DNA from: Enchytraeus crypticus
Lineage: Eukaryota > Annelida > Clitellata > Enchytraeida > Enchytraeidae
Direction of reading: 5' to 3'
Assembly (NCBI GenBank): GCA_905160935.1
Contig: CAJHZI010000478.1
Location: 200,001 to 264,000, forward strand
DNA length: 64,000 nt
The stretch's first letter is position 1; each line of letters starts with the position of its first letter. This document shows positions 35,402-50,100 of this stretch, piece by piece. Under the pieces are notes generated by a model that was not told the DNA's origin, did no database searches, and worked only from the letters and a program-made list of their open reading frames with translations. Position numbers and translations under genes: made by a program.

Positions 35402-37422
35402 GTTGAGAGAGAGATGGAGGTAGAGGTAGAGAGAGAGAGAGAGAGAGAGATAGAGGTAGGGAGAGAGAGTGAGATACAAGTAGAGAGAGATAGAGGAGAG
35501 GGAGAGGAGATAGAAAGAGAGAGAGAGGAGAGAAAGAAAGAGATAGAGATGGAGATAAAGAGAAAGAGAGAGAGAGCAGCTTTGTGATTACATAAATTAT
35601 GCATTTGTCTAACGAAAGAGTAGCGTAATGAAATCAGCACCTGTCGCCCGGTGATTTTCTTGTTATGACTTCTACATCGTGAAACACAACGGCTGAACCT
35701 CCCCCAGGCGTCACAAGTATGTCTCCCTGTATAAATCAATCAATCAGTCAATCAATCAATCAATCAATTTAGATGAATATTGAATAATAACTACAAAACA
35801 ATTGAAATTATTTTACTTTAATATGTAATAAATGCATTTGGTTGGTGAGCACCTAGGCTCCAGAAATTTCTACAAAAACTTAAACGAATGGACAAACTTG
35901 ACCGGAGAAAGTCTATTCGTATCCCAACCCTGAGAAACTGAAACTAGGATTCAAGGGAAGAAGATGATGATGATGATTATTATTGTTATTATTGTAAATC
36001 ATACTTTAAAACTCTTTAATTAAATAAGACCTCTATTATCTTCTGTAGTCCAAGGTCTTTTATAGTTCAGGGCAATAATTAATAATAATAATAATAATAA
36101 CAATAATAAAACTCACAAGTTATGGTATTAATAAAGCAAAGGTTTAACGTCCGTTCTCTCATACAAGGATGATGTCAGGGACGTCTCCATCACATGTCAC
36201 AACAAGCCGATTAATCCACAAGATTTGAAAAAATGCTTTGAAAAGAAAAAGTGAGATTCTAAACGGTGCCATATTCGATGATCAAATATAAAACTTTATA
36301 TTGCAAAAGTATGCTAGTTATTATATCAGCTGCCGGAAATGTATAACTCATTCCATTTGACAGAAACTGGAGTATTTTTGCCATAATTTCATTTGACTAA
36401 ACATATGCCTATGTCTGTAAACTGCAGACATAGACATTGGAAAGGAATTCAATTCCAAATTATCATCATCATCGTCATCATCTTCCCTCAAATCCCAGTT
36501 TAGCCAGGATCGGGATACGAATAGACAGTTTATCCATTCGTTTAAGTTTTTGTAGCAATTTCTGGAGCCTAGGCGCTCACCATTGGTCTATTCCTCAAGC
36601 AACCCAGACACAACATGGGGAAAATCAATTCCAAATTATCATACTCGAAAAATTCAATTTTTAATACTTCATTAAAAGTCAGCACACATTAATTATCAAT
36701 AGAAATCGCTAAAGTCACTATAGCCAGCACTATGACACTATTATAGCCAGCACTATGACACATTCATAGCAGACTATAAATAACTACAGAGAACCTTAAC
36801 AAGACTGGTGGCTATGTCTCCGTTCCTGTCCATGTCCTGATGAGTCAGCACGTATTTCGTCGCCTCCTTCGTGTTCTTCTCACTCAGAGTCCCCACTGAC
36901 TTGCGCTTCTTCATCTTCGGCTGCAACAGTGTGCCTGTCAGCAATCAATTGATCAGTCAGTCAATTAATGAATTCTTCAGTCAATACATCAATTGATAAA
37001 TCAATAATCCTATCAATCAATCAGTCAGCGTAAATCAGTCAGTCCATTAATAAAACAGCCAATGAATTAATCAGTACGTCAGTTAATCAAATAGCCTATC
37101 TGTCAATCAAATAGTCAGTCAACAGCGTATGCTTACACAGCACGCAAGTACACAACGACTACTCGCTAGTCAGGCTATAGACACACGTAAGCATTACGCT
37201 CATTGGCAGAATTGACTTACCAGCAATAGCTAATACATAACAGTAAAAATACTGAAAGTTTAACATACGGTTTTCCATACAAATATGATGTCAGGAACGC
37301 CAACACACATATCGATCTATATCGATGTGTAATAAAGACATAAATGATTGACAAAATCAGTCATAAAGAGATTTTTAAATTTCTTTATACTAAAACGTGT
37401 ATTTGTAAGGGAGATAGAGATC

Positions 37423-37484
<62 letters not shown>

Positions 37485-38001
37485 AGAGGGGAATAGAGAA
37501 ACAGTGAGAAATGAGAAGAAGGGTCAAGTGGAGAAAGGGTGCATAATATAAGTAAACTCAAAAATTAACAGTGTACCAGATTCTACTTCATAAAGAGCTC
37601 CATCTAATTTAAATTACGTACATAAATAATAACAGTATTTTGTAATCTATTATAGCTTCTAAACTTGTGTAGAATCAATTGCTCCTGCTATACGAGTCCG
37701 CATATAAGCAAGTAGGTGTATGAAAACTAAAACTAAACTTAAATTTTATCCTTATCATCATCAGCTTCCCTTAAATCCCAGCTTAACCAGGGTCGGAATA
37801 CAAATGGACTGATCCATTCGTTTAAGTTTTTTAGCAATTTCTGGAGCCTAGGCGCTGACCAACCGAATGCCCTTTCTGACGTTGGTTTGGATCTTGTTTT
37901 TATTTCGCCTTCTACAACATGTGCATATTTGCATGGTTGGTCTAATCATAAATTATATCATATATATATCTAAATCATAAATTATATCATATATATCTAT
38001 A

Positions 38002-38038
<37 letters not shown>

Positions 38039-39007
38039 TATACAGAGATATACTGAGATTGATACTGAGATTTTAAAGTATGATATAAAAATGTTACAGA
38101 ACTGGTCTAGGGATTGGCTAATGGAGTTCAATGCTGAGAAATGTAGAGTTATGCATATAGAGAATAATAATTTAGAAATTGAGTATACATTGAACAATAT
38201 AAAACTAAAATCCACAAACAGTGAGAGGGATTTAGGAGTCTTTGCGGATAGCTCTTTTAAATTAAGTGAAAATTGTAATAAAGTTGTAAAAAGTGCTAAT
38301 TGTGTATTAAGAATGACTAAAAGAACAATTACATGTAGAAATTAAGATATTGTGGTAAGGCTATATAAGGCTCTTGAACGGCCCAAACTTGAATACTGCG
38401 TTCAGGCTTGGTGCCCATATCTTAAGAAAGATATCGATAAATTAGAAAGGGTACAAGCCAGAGCAACAAGGCTGGTATTTGACTGTCAAAAACTTAGTTA
38501 TGAGAATAGATTAAAATTCGTAGGAATAACCCATTTAAGTGAGAGAAGAACTAGAGGAGATTTAATAGAAGTCTTTAAGATACTCAAAGGCTTCAGCAAA
38601 GTTAACCATAGTATTTGGTTTAATTTATCAAACAACAGAAACACAAGGGGACATATGTAAAAACTTAATAAATTTAGAAGTAGACTAGATTTAAGGAAAT
38701 TTTTCTTTAGTCAGAGAGTTATAAATGCTTGGAATAGTTTGCCAAGCGAAGTTGTGGAAGCAGAATCAGTGAATGCTGTTAAAAATAAATATGATAAACA
38801 TAAGAACATGTAAATTAGATGCTAATTGCATGTTCAGTGTTATACAGTACATAGGCTACGTACAAATTTCACATGTTGACATGAAGTCTATATGATTTGA
38901 TTTATATTAATTGGTTTTAGTTAAGAGCCTGACGAGTCTTAAACAAGCATATAATTGCTTCCTGACTCTGTAATGTTATGTTATATATTTCTGTATAATA
39001 GAGATGA

Positions 39008-39087
<80 letters not shown>

Positions 39088-41832
39088 TTCTACATCTTGA
39101 AAATCTCAAGTTAAAATGGAAGCAAAATGTTTTAAGATTTATTTTAGGATCTGAGATTTTTATAAGTTGTAAGAGAAATAAAAACACTCCGCAAATATTA
39201 TAGTAAGCAACGAACAAAACACCTTAATAAATATAATAGAACAGCAAAATGAGTAATCGAAATAACAAAATCAAGAATCACTAATCAATAATTATCAACA
39301 ATTATAACAATAGTTATCAATAGTTAAGTCAGAGAATGAAACAATGAACAGTCTGTATATTTGATGCTACAAGCTCATTAGAACACTATATAATTCACAA
39401 TACAGCCTCAAACGGACCAACGGTAGATAAAAAAACTATAACAATGCAACAACATGTTATGCTACAACTGCATAAACATTAGAGAAAGATTTTAAAATAT
39501 TTAACAAACACTGAAATATAAATGCGTTTCCTCTGTTCAAACTAGAAAGTATAAATTTTACGATAGAAACAGTGTCTTAACTTCAACGAGTCAAAAGCTG
39601 AAAACTTATTTGTAAATGTGGCTTTTAATTCAACACAGCTACTTAACTTGCCTCGATAGGGACTGTTCCAGAACAATTCCTCAGCTGATGGTGTTGATAA
39701 ACATACTACATATTTACTTAAATTTCAATAAAATTTTGCAATTGTATAATAATTAATGAGTAATAGGGAACATTATAATGTGTGTATATATATATATTAT
39801 ATATATATATATCTGGATCAAGTGAAAATGTCGGTAAGCTATTCGACCATGGATCAGTATATGCTGAGTTCAAATCCTGGACTCGCTCATCACTGATATC
39901 GCTTTTGAGTCAGTAAACTGATGTTAACATTAGCTGTAGCTTTTAGCGACATAACCATGTATGCATGCTTAGACATATCTTAATACAGTAGACACCACAG
40001 GGCGTTGTAACACTAGTAGATAATAATATTGGTCGATTAGTCCGGAGCAGCTTTGAATCACACTGCTCAAGAAATAGATCTATTCGTAAAAACTTTATTT
40101 ATTGTAAAATCTATACAATGATTAAATTGCTTTGATTAACTACATTAAGTTAATTCTCGTCAGTAACTGTTGATTGATACGGTAAAATTAAAACAATTTA
40201 AATGGCACTGATTAATAATATCAAAGGAACCTAGAAATAAATAAAAAATACATAGACAGTAATTAAGCAAAGAAGTTTGTAGCACATGAGGCAAGTCATA
40301 ATCAATTGTACAAATGTATGCATCAGACAACCTTCTATTGCATTCTGTCCTAGAGTAGAGACGTGGACAAATTAATAATAGAATATATATATACATATGA
40401 TAAGATGACAACAGGTGTCTCACCCAACTCCACGGTGCCTTCAGGCCTGTGATCTAGCCACACCTCTCCCTGAGACTTGGATCTCCTGTGGGACTTCGTC
40501 GTCACCAGCGGCTTCTACAAAAAATCAACACAGAATCTGTCGCTATTGACTTTCTTTAGAAGCAAGACAAGAAGTAACTATAAAAACCCTACACAAAAAA
40601 ATGTTGTGACAAGTTCATATTATGAAATTCCTTGTGAACAATTTATATGGCATTTAGTACTGAATTACATTATATCATTAAATTTCATTATAAAACAATG
40701 AAATTTAATTGAAATCTAAACTACTATTAACATTTATTTTAATTACAGTGCATGTAGAAAAGAGAAACACAAACAAATCAGATGATTAAAACGTCAAAGT
40801 AAATCTAGTTTAAGCAATCACTCACGGGCTTGAGGGGAGGAGGGGACCTGCCCCGGGGTCCTCTATTAAGCGGCCTAGCATACGACGGCTGAGCCCCCGC
40901 CCCCCTCACAGCACTGGCCACGCCTCCCGGCCTCCTCGACCCAGCCACAGCTGCCGCCGTCAACCCGTCGGCCTCCATCACCGCGGAGAGATCGGGTTCA
41001 GACTGAGCGGGGTAGATACGAGACAGCGCCCCCCCGGCGGACCGAGCCCCCGAGGCCAGGCCCCCTGGTGGAGCCCTCGGGCGGGTCTGGGGGGTCCTGG
41101 CCGTGTCCATGTCGCTGTCGTGGTGGTTGATGATGTTACGCAGGAGGTCGAGCTTGTGTTGCTTGGCGTTGAGCCGAGCCATGTTCTCCTGGTTGAGTCG
41201 ACGCGTTGCCTGCTCTATCTTGTGGTTGTATTGCTGCTCCGTGAGCACGAGCTTAGCCTTGTAATCCTGTCGCAGGCGGTCCTTGTCCATCTTCTCCTGC
41301 AGAATGTTCCATTCCTTCTCTCCTATCTGTGGGACAATCATACGATCAATCAATCAATCAATCAGAGAGTCAGTACTTGTTCATATTATCCTGCAGAAAG
41401 TTCCATTCCTTCTCTCCTATCTGTGGGACAAGCATCAATCAATCCACATTGTGAAGATTTTAACTTTCAAAATTTGTCCTTCAAGTGGAGTACCAGTTGA
41501 ACAGCCAGATGAATAGCAAGCTTGGATCATAAGCAGGAGACCATTTGCTCAAATCTAACAGGCCTATCTTTTACAGTTCCCTTGCGATACAGAAACAGCT
41601 TTTAAACTTACCTCTACATCTTTTAGTAGAAAAGAAAGACAAAATCATGTATAATAATAATAGATAATAACAATTAGAGTGCTACAGTCATCAATGATGA
41701 CAACATCGAGCACTATTATTAAGTCAAAATCAAGCCGGCGAGCAAAATGAATGGTCCAAAATGGTGCAAATTCCAAAATCCAGAAAATCAGTCCAAAGTA
41801 TAAAGTATATATATATACACACATATATATAT

Positions 41833-41875
<43 letters not shown>

Positions 41876-44682
41876 GTAGGATCAGACCTCTTTCTCGAGT
41901 TCCCGCCTCTCTTGCTCGTACAGAGAGTTCCTGGTCTGCAGCGCTTCGTTAGCTTTCTCCAGACTGGACAGTCGTCTCTTAGCCTTGTTCATCTCCTGCA
42001 CGCGAGAATTAGACTCCTCCTCCAGTTCAGCCAGGCGTCTACGCAGAGAAGAGTTCTCTGAGTCTATCTCTAGCATTCTGTTGCGTAGTCTCTCTTCTAC
42101 AATCAATCAATCAGTCAGTCAGTCAATCATTCAATCAATCAGCTCAGCCAGGAGTCTACGTAGAGAAGAGTTCTCTGAGTCCATCTCCAGCATTCTGTTG
42201 CGTAGTCTCTCTTCTGCAATCATTAAATCAATCAATCAGTCAATCATTCAATCAATCAGTCAATCAATCAATTAATCAATCAGATCATCCAGGCATCTAC
42301 GTAGAGAAGAGTTCTCTGATTCCATCTCCAGCATTCTGTTGCGTAGTCTCTCTTCTACAATCAATCAATCAGTCAATCAATCAATCAGTCAATCAATCAA
42401 TCAACAGCTCAGCCAGGCGTCTAGTTAAAGAAGAGTTCTCTGAGTCTATCTCTAGCATTCTGTTGCATAGTCTCTCTTCTACAATCAATCAATCAATCAA
42501 TCAATCAGTCAATCAATCAACCAATCAATCAATAACTCAGCTAATAAAGCAAAACACGCACTATAATTTCTAGAATTCTTGTTTAATAAATTTAAGAAAT
42601 CAGAAAGGATCTGTATCACAAAATAGTAGTACAAATACCAGGATCAGATAAATAACTTCAAATACAATTACATGTCAACAAAATTATATAAAAAATTTAG
42701 ACATCACTACAAAACTACCATGTACTGCATTTTTCCTCAAATAAGAAAAATATGCAGATAATAATAGTAGATAATAATAAACATCTAAATAAGGAAGATA
42801 AAGTATAACTGTAGACAAAACCTTTCTTGCTGAGATCAGCGGACAGAGTGGATCTTCGCATTTCACGATCTCTCAGAAAGTTCATCAGCAAACTGAGCGT
42901 TCTGTCATCACTGGGTTCTGTTAGCTAATCAATCAATCAATCAATCTATTAACTGAGCGTTCTATCATCACAGGATTCTGTTAGCTAATAAATCAATCAA
43001 TCAATCAATTAACTGAGCGTTCTATCATCACTGGATTCTGTTAGATAATCAATCAATCAATCCATCAATCAATCTATCTATCTATCAACCGATCAATCAC
43101 TCAATCCATCAATCTGTCAGTCAGTCCATAAATTTTTCAATCAATCAACTAGTCCATCAACCAGTCAATCAATAAATCAAGCAAGCAATCGGGTGACTGG
43201 TAAATGTAATCGATCAGTATATTAATCGATCAAAAAGCTACTCAGTCAGAAGAAATTACATCAGAAAACTTCACAAGCAGACATTACTGCGGCAAAGAAT
43301 TCATTTCATAAATCACCTAAGTCAATTAACTAAGAAATTAATAGCCAATAATAGTAAACCTAAAGTAAAAGTAAACTTAAATAAAACTAAGTTCAACATC
43401 TGCCTAGCTTTGGCAAGGCTACTGTTAATGTCACTAGGATTGAACCAATGATCTTGTGCTTAATCATTTATATGACCTTGAGCTTAACAAAGATATTCAG
43501 AGTCAGATATAACTGTGTGAAATTCTATCATATTTAGTTCTCCAATCAGAGATAATGTAAAAGCTGGTAAAGCTAATTCTAACGTCACGTTTCCTCACTG
43601 AAAGCCTTATCAGAGAAGGGCGAGCCCAGGATTAATGTAGTTTCCTGCTGTTCACTTAGGTTCCTGCAGAGGTTCAGTGGCTCAAGAATTTACTGCGAAT
43701 GGCAGACAAAGATACTCTACTGATATGGCTAGTAAGTTTTGTAAGCTCTATCTAGAGCTGCCCTCAGTTGTCTGCAAGTAGTCAAATTCAACCGTGCTAA
43801 ATGAACGTAGACACTTAAAACGACAGAGCAGGCGCTTACTATGAGAGAAGGAAAGGGAGGCCCCAGGCTGTACAGCATGGGTTCTGGTACATACACATCT
43901 GCCTTATCTGCTCATCAATCAATCAATCAATCAATCAATCATACAATAAATTAAAAGTCAGAAGACTATTTAAAATGTAACAGATAACAACAAGTAAACA
44001 ACAGTTATAGAGATTCCAGATTAAAGCACAAATTATCTTATGCCTAATTAAACATCAACAAGAAGACTATACATCAATAATTTGACGTTTCCTCAAGATG
44101 AGGAAAAGGACAATAAACTTTTAAATGCACTAAATTAAATACATTAAAATGTTATCATAGTCACTAATAGTAGTGCTATTATTACCAGCAGCTGAAGCAT
44201 GGGAAGCAGCAGCTGTGAGTGCTTCCTTATACTGCTGGTTGATCTTGCGCCGCCCTGGTGTCAAACCCACGTCAATAGCAGCGCCCTGAGGTCTTGCTAC
44301 CTGAACCTCTTGAGTCATCTCCGCAAACTTCATCACTTGCTGTATCCAACAATCAATCAATCAATCCATCAATCAATCAATCAATAGCAGCACCCTGAGG
44401 TCTTGCTACCTGAACCTCCTGAGTCATCTCAGCAAACTTCATCACTTGCTGTATCCAACAATCAATCATTCAATCAATCCATCAATCAATCAATCAATAG
44501 CAGCACCCTGAGGTCTTGCTACCTGAACCTCCTGAGTCATCTCAGCAAACTTCATCACTTGCTGTATCCAACAATCAATCATTCAATCAATCCATCAATC
44601 AATCAATCAATAGCAGCACCCTGAGGTCTTGCTACCTGAACCTCCTGAGTCATCTCAGCAAACTTCATCACTTGCTGTGTCC

Positions 44683-44722
<40 letters not shown>

Positions 44723-47135
44723 GTCAATCAATCAATCAATCAATAGCAGCGCCCTGAGGTCTGGCTACCTGAACCTCCTGAGTCATCTCAGCAAACTTCA
44801 TCACTTGCTGTATCCAACAATCAATCAATCAGTCAGTCAATCAATCAATCAGTCAGTCAATCAATTGGTCAATCAATCAGGCAATCAGATAATAATGCAA
44901 ACATGCACAGAAGAGAAGTCTCAAATACAAAAGATCAACAAGACACCACTAAATATAACAAAACTGTCAATATATTTTTTTAAAATACAAACTAGCATCC
45001 TGCTTGTCTCCACTCAACGCTAGGCACTAAATCAATCAATCAAACAATAAGAATATAACGTCCGGTTCCTCGCCATAAGGCAATGTCAGGGACGTCTCTT
45101 GCAGACTCAACACAAACAGGCGCCAAAGCACCACATGATGACGACGAGTAAACCGAGACAACAAGGGTATCCGTAAATATAATTATCCCTTAAGGTGTGG
45201 AAGTTACAATAGAATAGACTGAAGCCTCAGTGGGTCGAAACGTTCATAGAACTATTGCAAGAGAATATGCATCTATATCAATTATCATCATCATCATCAT
45301 CTTGCCTTAAATCCCAGTTTAACCATGTATATCAATATATATAACCGTGTGTATCAATAATAATTACACTTGGAAATATTCTACTTCCCTGATGTTTTTA
45401 AAACACAAAACACAATGTTAGTTCAGTCTGTTGCTATAAAAAAAGCAATTAGAAATCTTAAATATTATTAAATCTAATTAGAAGTTTAAAATATATGTAT
45501 TCAAAACAATGACTATAATATTCAGTAGAAATAATTAGCTTTTAATTTCTATTATTTCTACTAGAAGAGAATAGCTACCAGTAAAATTTAAAATTTCATA
45601 CATCATCATCATCATCATCATCTTCCCTTAAATCCCAATTTAAACAACATTGGGATAAGAATAGACTTTCAAGGTTTATCAATTCGTTTAAGTTTTTGTA
45701 GCAATTTCATACAACCAATTAATCAATTAATCAAATAATGACAAGTAACTTACAATAGTTTCGTCGTACTCGCTGGAAGCAGGATTGACGCAGACTATCA
45801 TACGCACCCTGCCCTCGCCGTCAAAATAATTCTTGAACAAGTGTGTCAGTCTAGAATCACGGTACGGCACCATCTGCTTGTGTATAATATATAAGAGAAC
45901 AAGGATTAATATTAAAATGTACATATTTAACATATAAAGCAGGCATACGTTTAAAACGATTTTTTAAGCGGAAACTTTAGCCATTACTAGCGTCTTAGAA
46001 AATTGGTGATGTTTTGATGATATAGTTTTGCTTATGCCATTGCAAATATTGCAATAATCTCTGGCAGATGTTAATATGATGTTGTCTTGTTGGCTTACAA
46101 TAAGGCAACTATGAGAGGTAATTAGAGGATTCCAACCACCATCTCAGCCATCTAGACCTCCAAGCTTGTACAGAGTTCTAATTTAAAGTAATATATTTAA
46201 AAGTTACAATTAATAAAATAACATCAGCACAGTGTTTTAGTATTCACAAATTTGATATAAAGCAGTTTAGGTTTCCGATTTCTCACATCATATATATGAA
46301 CAGTCTAAAAACACAACTTGTATGTCTTATGATCAATAAACTGAGGCGGACTGAACAAACCTGCTTTGGTTTGCTAGGATCAGACTTCTGGTTCTCTCTC
46401 AACATCTCTATACAGGTCCTTAAGACCATCAGAGACTGGTTTATACTGCCTGCAAAGCATAGGTATATACACAGTGTTTAGAGTCAATACAGACTTCAAT
46501 CTAAACTAACCATATAAATGAATATTTCATATATAATAGATTTTAAATGAACATCCAAATGATACAGGAAGAGGGAATCATGCTGAATCTCATAGAAAGG
46601 AAGAAAGCAAGACCCAGCGTAAGGTGGATGGATGAGTTGAAACTAGCAATGAGGTTGAAGCTCCTGCTCTCAAAGAGCCACCAATAGATAGAGTGGAAGA
46701 GTTTAGTCTACCTGATCACCAGAGGTTGTACAACTTGATGGTTCAAGTTGAAAAAGGTGAATTAAATTATAATAATAACACTTGAAAATTTGTTCTCATT
46801 CATCATCATCTTCCTTTAAATCCCAGTATAGCTAGGATCAGATTTTTTAGAGTCAGTTTTTTCTTAAGGCATTAAAATACAACCAAACAATCCCCCGTGT
46901 TATAGACCAACCATGCACTGCACGTGTTGTAAAAGGTGACATAAAAATAAGATGTCAATCATCTTCACTGATGAAAACAAATTTATTATACAATTTTTCT
47001 TCTTTGCAATCTTCTTCAGCAGTCTTCCACGACTTTAAACACTCTCAGTTAGCTGAAGCTAGGATAAGTACATGACCAACATTAATGCACTAATAGAGTC
47101 CAATGAAATCAAGTATTTTAAGACTAAACATAGAA

Positions 47136-47172
<37 letters not shown>

Positions 47173-50100
47173 TATGTTTTATTTTAAAAAAATACACTTA
47201 AATATGCACACACACTAGGCCGTCAGAGAGGTTTTCAAAAAACCTATCTAGTTGATAATATAACTACAGCACTATAAACTCAACCCACCTGCCTCTCTCA
47301 GTCTGTCCCCAGCATTACCAGTCCTAGTCAATCTCTCACTGCCAGCCAGGTCAACCAGCGCTAGCTGACTCACACAGATCTTTGTGGCGTCCTGTACCAA
47401 TACATTAATTAATCAATCAATCAGTCTATTCATCAATCACTCAGTCAATCAATCTCTCTGTTCATCAATCAATTAGTCAATCAATCAGTCTATTCATCAA
47501 TCACTCAGTCAATCAATCTCTCTGTTCATCAATCAATTAGTCAATCAATCAGTCTATTCATCAATCACTCAGTCAATCAATCTCTCTGTTCATCAATCAA
47601 TTAGTCAATCAATCAGTCTATTCATCAATCACTCAGTCAATCAAACTCTCTGTTCATCAATCAATTAGTCAATCAATCAGTCTATTCATCAATCAATCTC
47701 TCTGTTCATCAATCAATTAGTCAATAAATCAGTCTATTCATCAATCACTCAGTCAATCAATCTCTCTGTTCATCAATCAGTCAATCAATCAATCTATTCA
47801 TCAATCAATCAGTAGAGATGTACCGGATGCTGGTTCCGGTTTGACCAGATTCTGGCATTTCTTGCAAATCTGGTTCCAAAAGATTTTGACAAGTCCAGCC
47901 GGATATGTTACCGAATTTGGCAATCATTTTGTATATAAAAGGTAATCAATTTATAATTCAAAATTAGCTTCAAATTTACCTCAAAGAAGAGGAACATATG
48001 ACAAAGAGAGATGGATATTAACTGATACGATATGACAATAAGCTGATTGACATAAAACCAGTTTGAGATTATGCAGAGTGAGAGAGCCCTCGAACGATAA
48101 AAAAGCATGAATGATGAGCTAGGGACTGATTTTCTGGATTTTGGAATTTGCACCGTTGTTGAACCTTCATTTCACTCACTGGCATGATTTTGTCTCTATA
48201 CTGCGCTCGATGTCGTCATTGATGATTAGCACTATAATTGTTGTCATGAACTGTTTTTAATTGTAGCCTTTGAGGGCATGCATTAGAGCCTTCGGGCCTG
48301 TTTGTCAGTTTTCACGTCATTCTATGTGTACGGTGTCATTGTGATTTTCGTGAAGAAAAAAACATCTATCTATCTATGTTATGTTAATGAAATAATGCTT
48401 AGTATAAGAGCCTGTTACCATAATATTGTCATTGATGATTGTAGCACTCTAATTGTTGTAATGCTATGTTAAGTTAGGGAAATAAAGGAGTTCTTTGTGC
48501 CTGTTACCTGCAAGACTTCCTCTCCCAATGGATCCAGTGGAGCCTGGACTACACGGATACAGAACACGCTGTGACTACGTGATGATTCTGTGTTCAACGC
48601 TGTGTGTGCCACCTTACGTCTCTTCTGTCCTGTACACATACACACAGATAAAACACGCTGTTACTACATGAACAGTGTTCACCTTACGTCTCTTCTGTCC
48701 TGTACACATAAACACACATAAAACACGCTGTTACTACGTGAACAGTGTTCACCTTACGTCTCTTCTGTCCTGTACACATAAACACACATAAAACACGCTG
48801 TTACTACGTGAACAGTGTGCACCTTACGTCTCTTCTGTCCTCTACACATAAACACACATAAAACACGCTGTTACTACGTGAACAGTGTTCAAGTTGATAT
48901 TCTATGACAATGACTGACCGAAACGAGAAAATTATTTAGAGCAAGTCTTTATCATAATTATTATTTAGTAATATTTTATTAAATGTATTAACACTTTACA
49001 AGATTTATTCTAACTTTTATACTATTTAAATGAAATTACAAAGAGCTTACACTGATCATAAGCTGAAGCAGTAGTAGAGCAAAACACCATTTCTGTATGA
49101 ATTGCCATTTCTATTTAACGCAAGTTTCCACATTCTAGAAATGATTGTTCAAAGGAAACTATGCAATGCAATGATCCTACATATAAATTATAACGAGAAA
49201 ACTAGCTAATAGTTTAAAGCGATAGAATTATAGATTATACAGTAGATAAGGAATGACCAGCTAACCTTTGACAAACATATCGTAGGCGTCCTCGGGTGAT
49301 TTAGCCTCCATCTCTACCACCCCACTGACATACATGTTATGTTCACTATCCTCCCGCAGTATCTTAGAGGTGGGGGCTCTGTGGCAATCAATCAATCAAT
49401 CAGTCATTAGAAGATAGTTCTGTGTCAATCACAATCGATCAATCAGTCATTAGAAGAGAGGTCTGTGGCAATCAATCAATCAATCATCAGAAGAGAGCTC
49501 AGTGTCAATCACAATCAATCAGTCATCAGATAAGAGCTCTGTGGCAAACAATCAATCAATCAGTCATCAGACAAGAGCTCTATGGCAATCACAATCAATC
49601 AATCAATCATCAGAAGAGAGCTCTGTGGCAATTAATCAATCAGTCATCAGACTAGAGCTCTGTGGCAATCACAATCAATCAATCAATCATCAGAAGAAAG
49701 CTCTGTAGCAATCAATCAATAAGTGATCAGACTAGAGCTCTGTGGCAATCACAGTCAATCAATCAATCATCAGAAGAGAGCTCTGTAGCAATCAATCAAT
49801 CAGTCATCAGACAAGAGCTCTGTGGCAATCATAATCAATCAGTCAATCATCAGAAGAGAGCTCAGTGTCAATCACAATCAATCATCAGAGGAGCTCTGTG
49901 TCAATCACAATCAATTAATCAATCAATCAGTCATCAGAAGAGAGTTGTGTGTCAATAAAGCAATCAATCAATCATCACGAGAGAGTTGTGTGTCAATCAT
50001 AATCAATCAATCAATCAATCATCAGAAGAGATCTCTGTGGCAATAATCAATTAATCAGTCAATCCTCAGGAGAGATCTGTGTATTAGTAAATCACAATCA

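Noticed and set aside
42897..42917. Acceptor AACAG for kinesin exon 15
   Set aside because: It would put the exon out of frame with exon 14; the TTAG at 42925-42928 gives the right phase and the expected protein.
42090..44880. CRISPR-like repeats with spacers
   Set aside because: The units are kinesin exon edges and (GATT)n in an animal gene with introns; there are no cas genes and no uniform spacers.
49422..50046. Plus-strand frames rich in INQS repeats
   Set aside because: They are antisense translations of the (AATC)n and exon 8 acceptor units.
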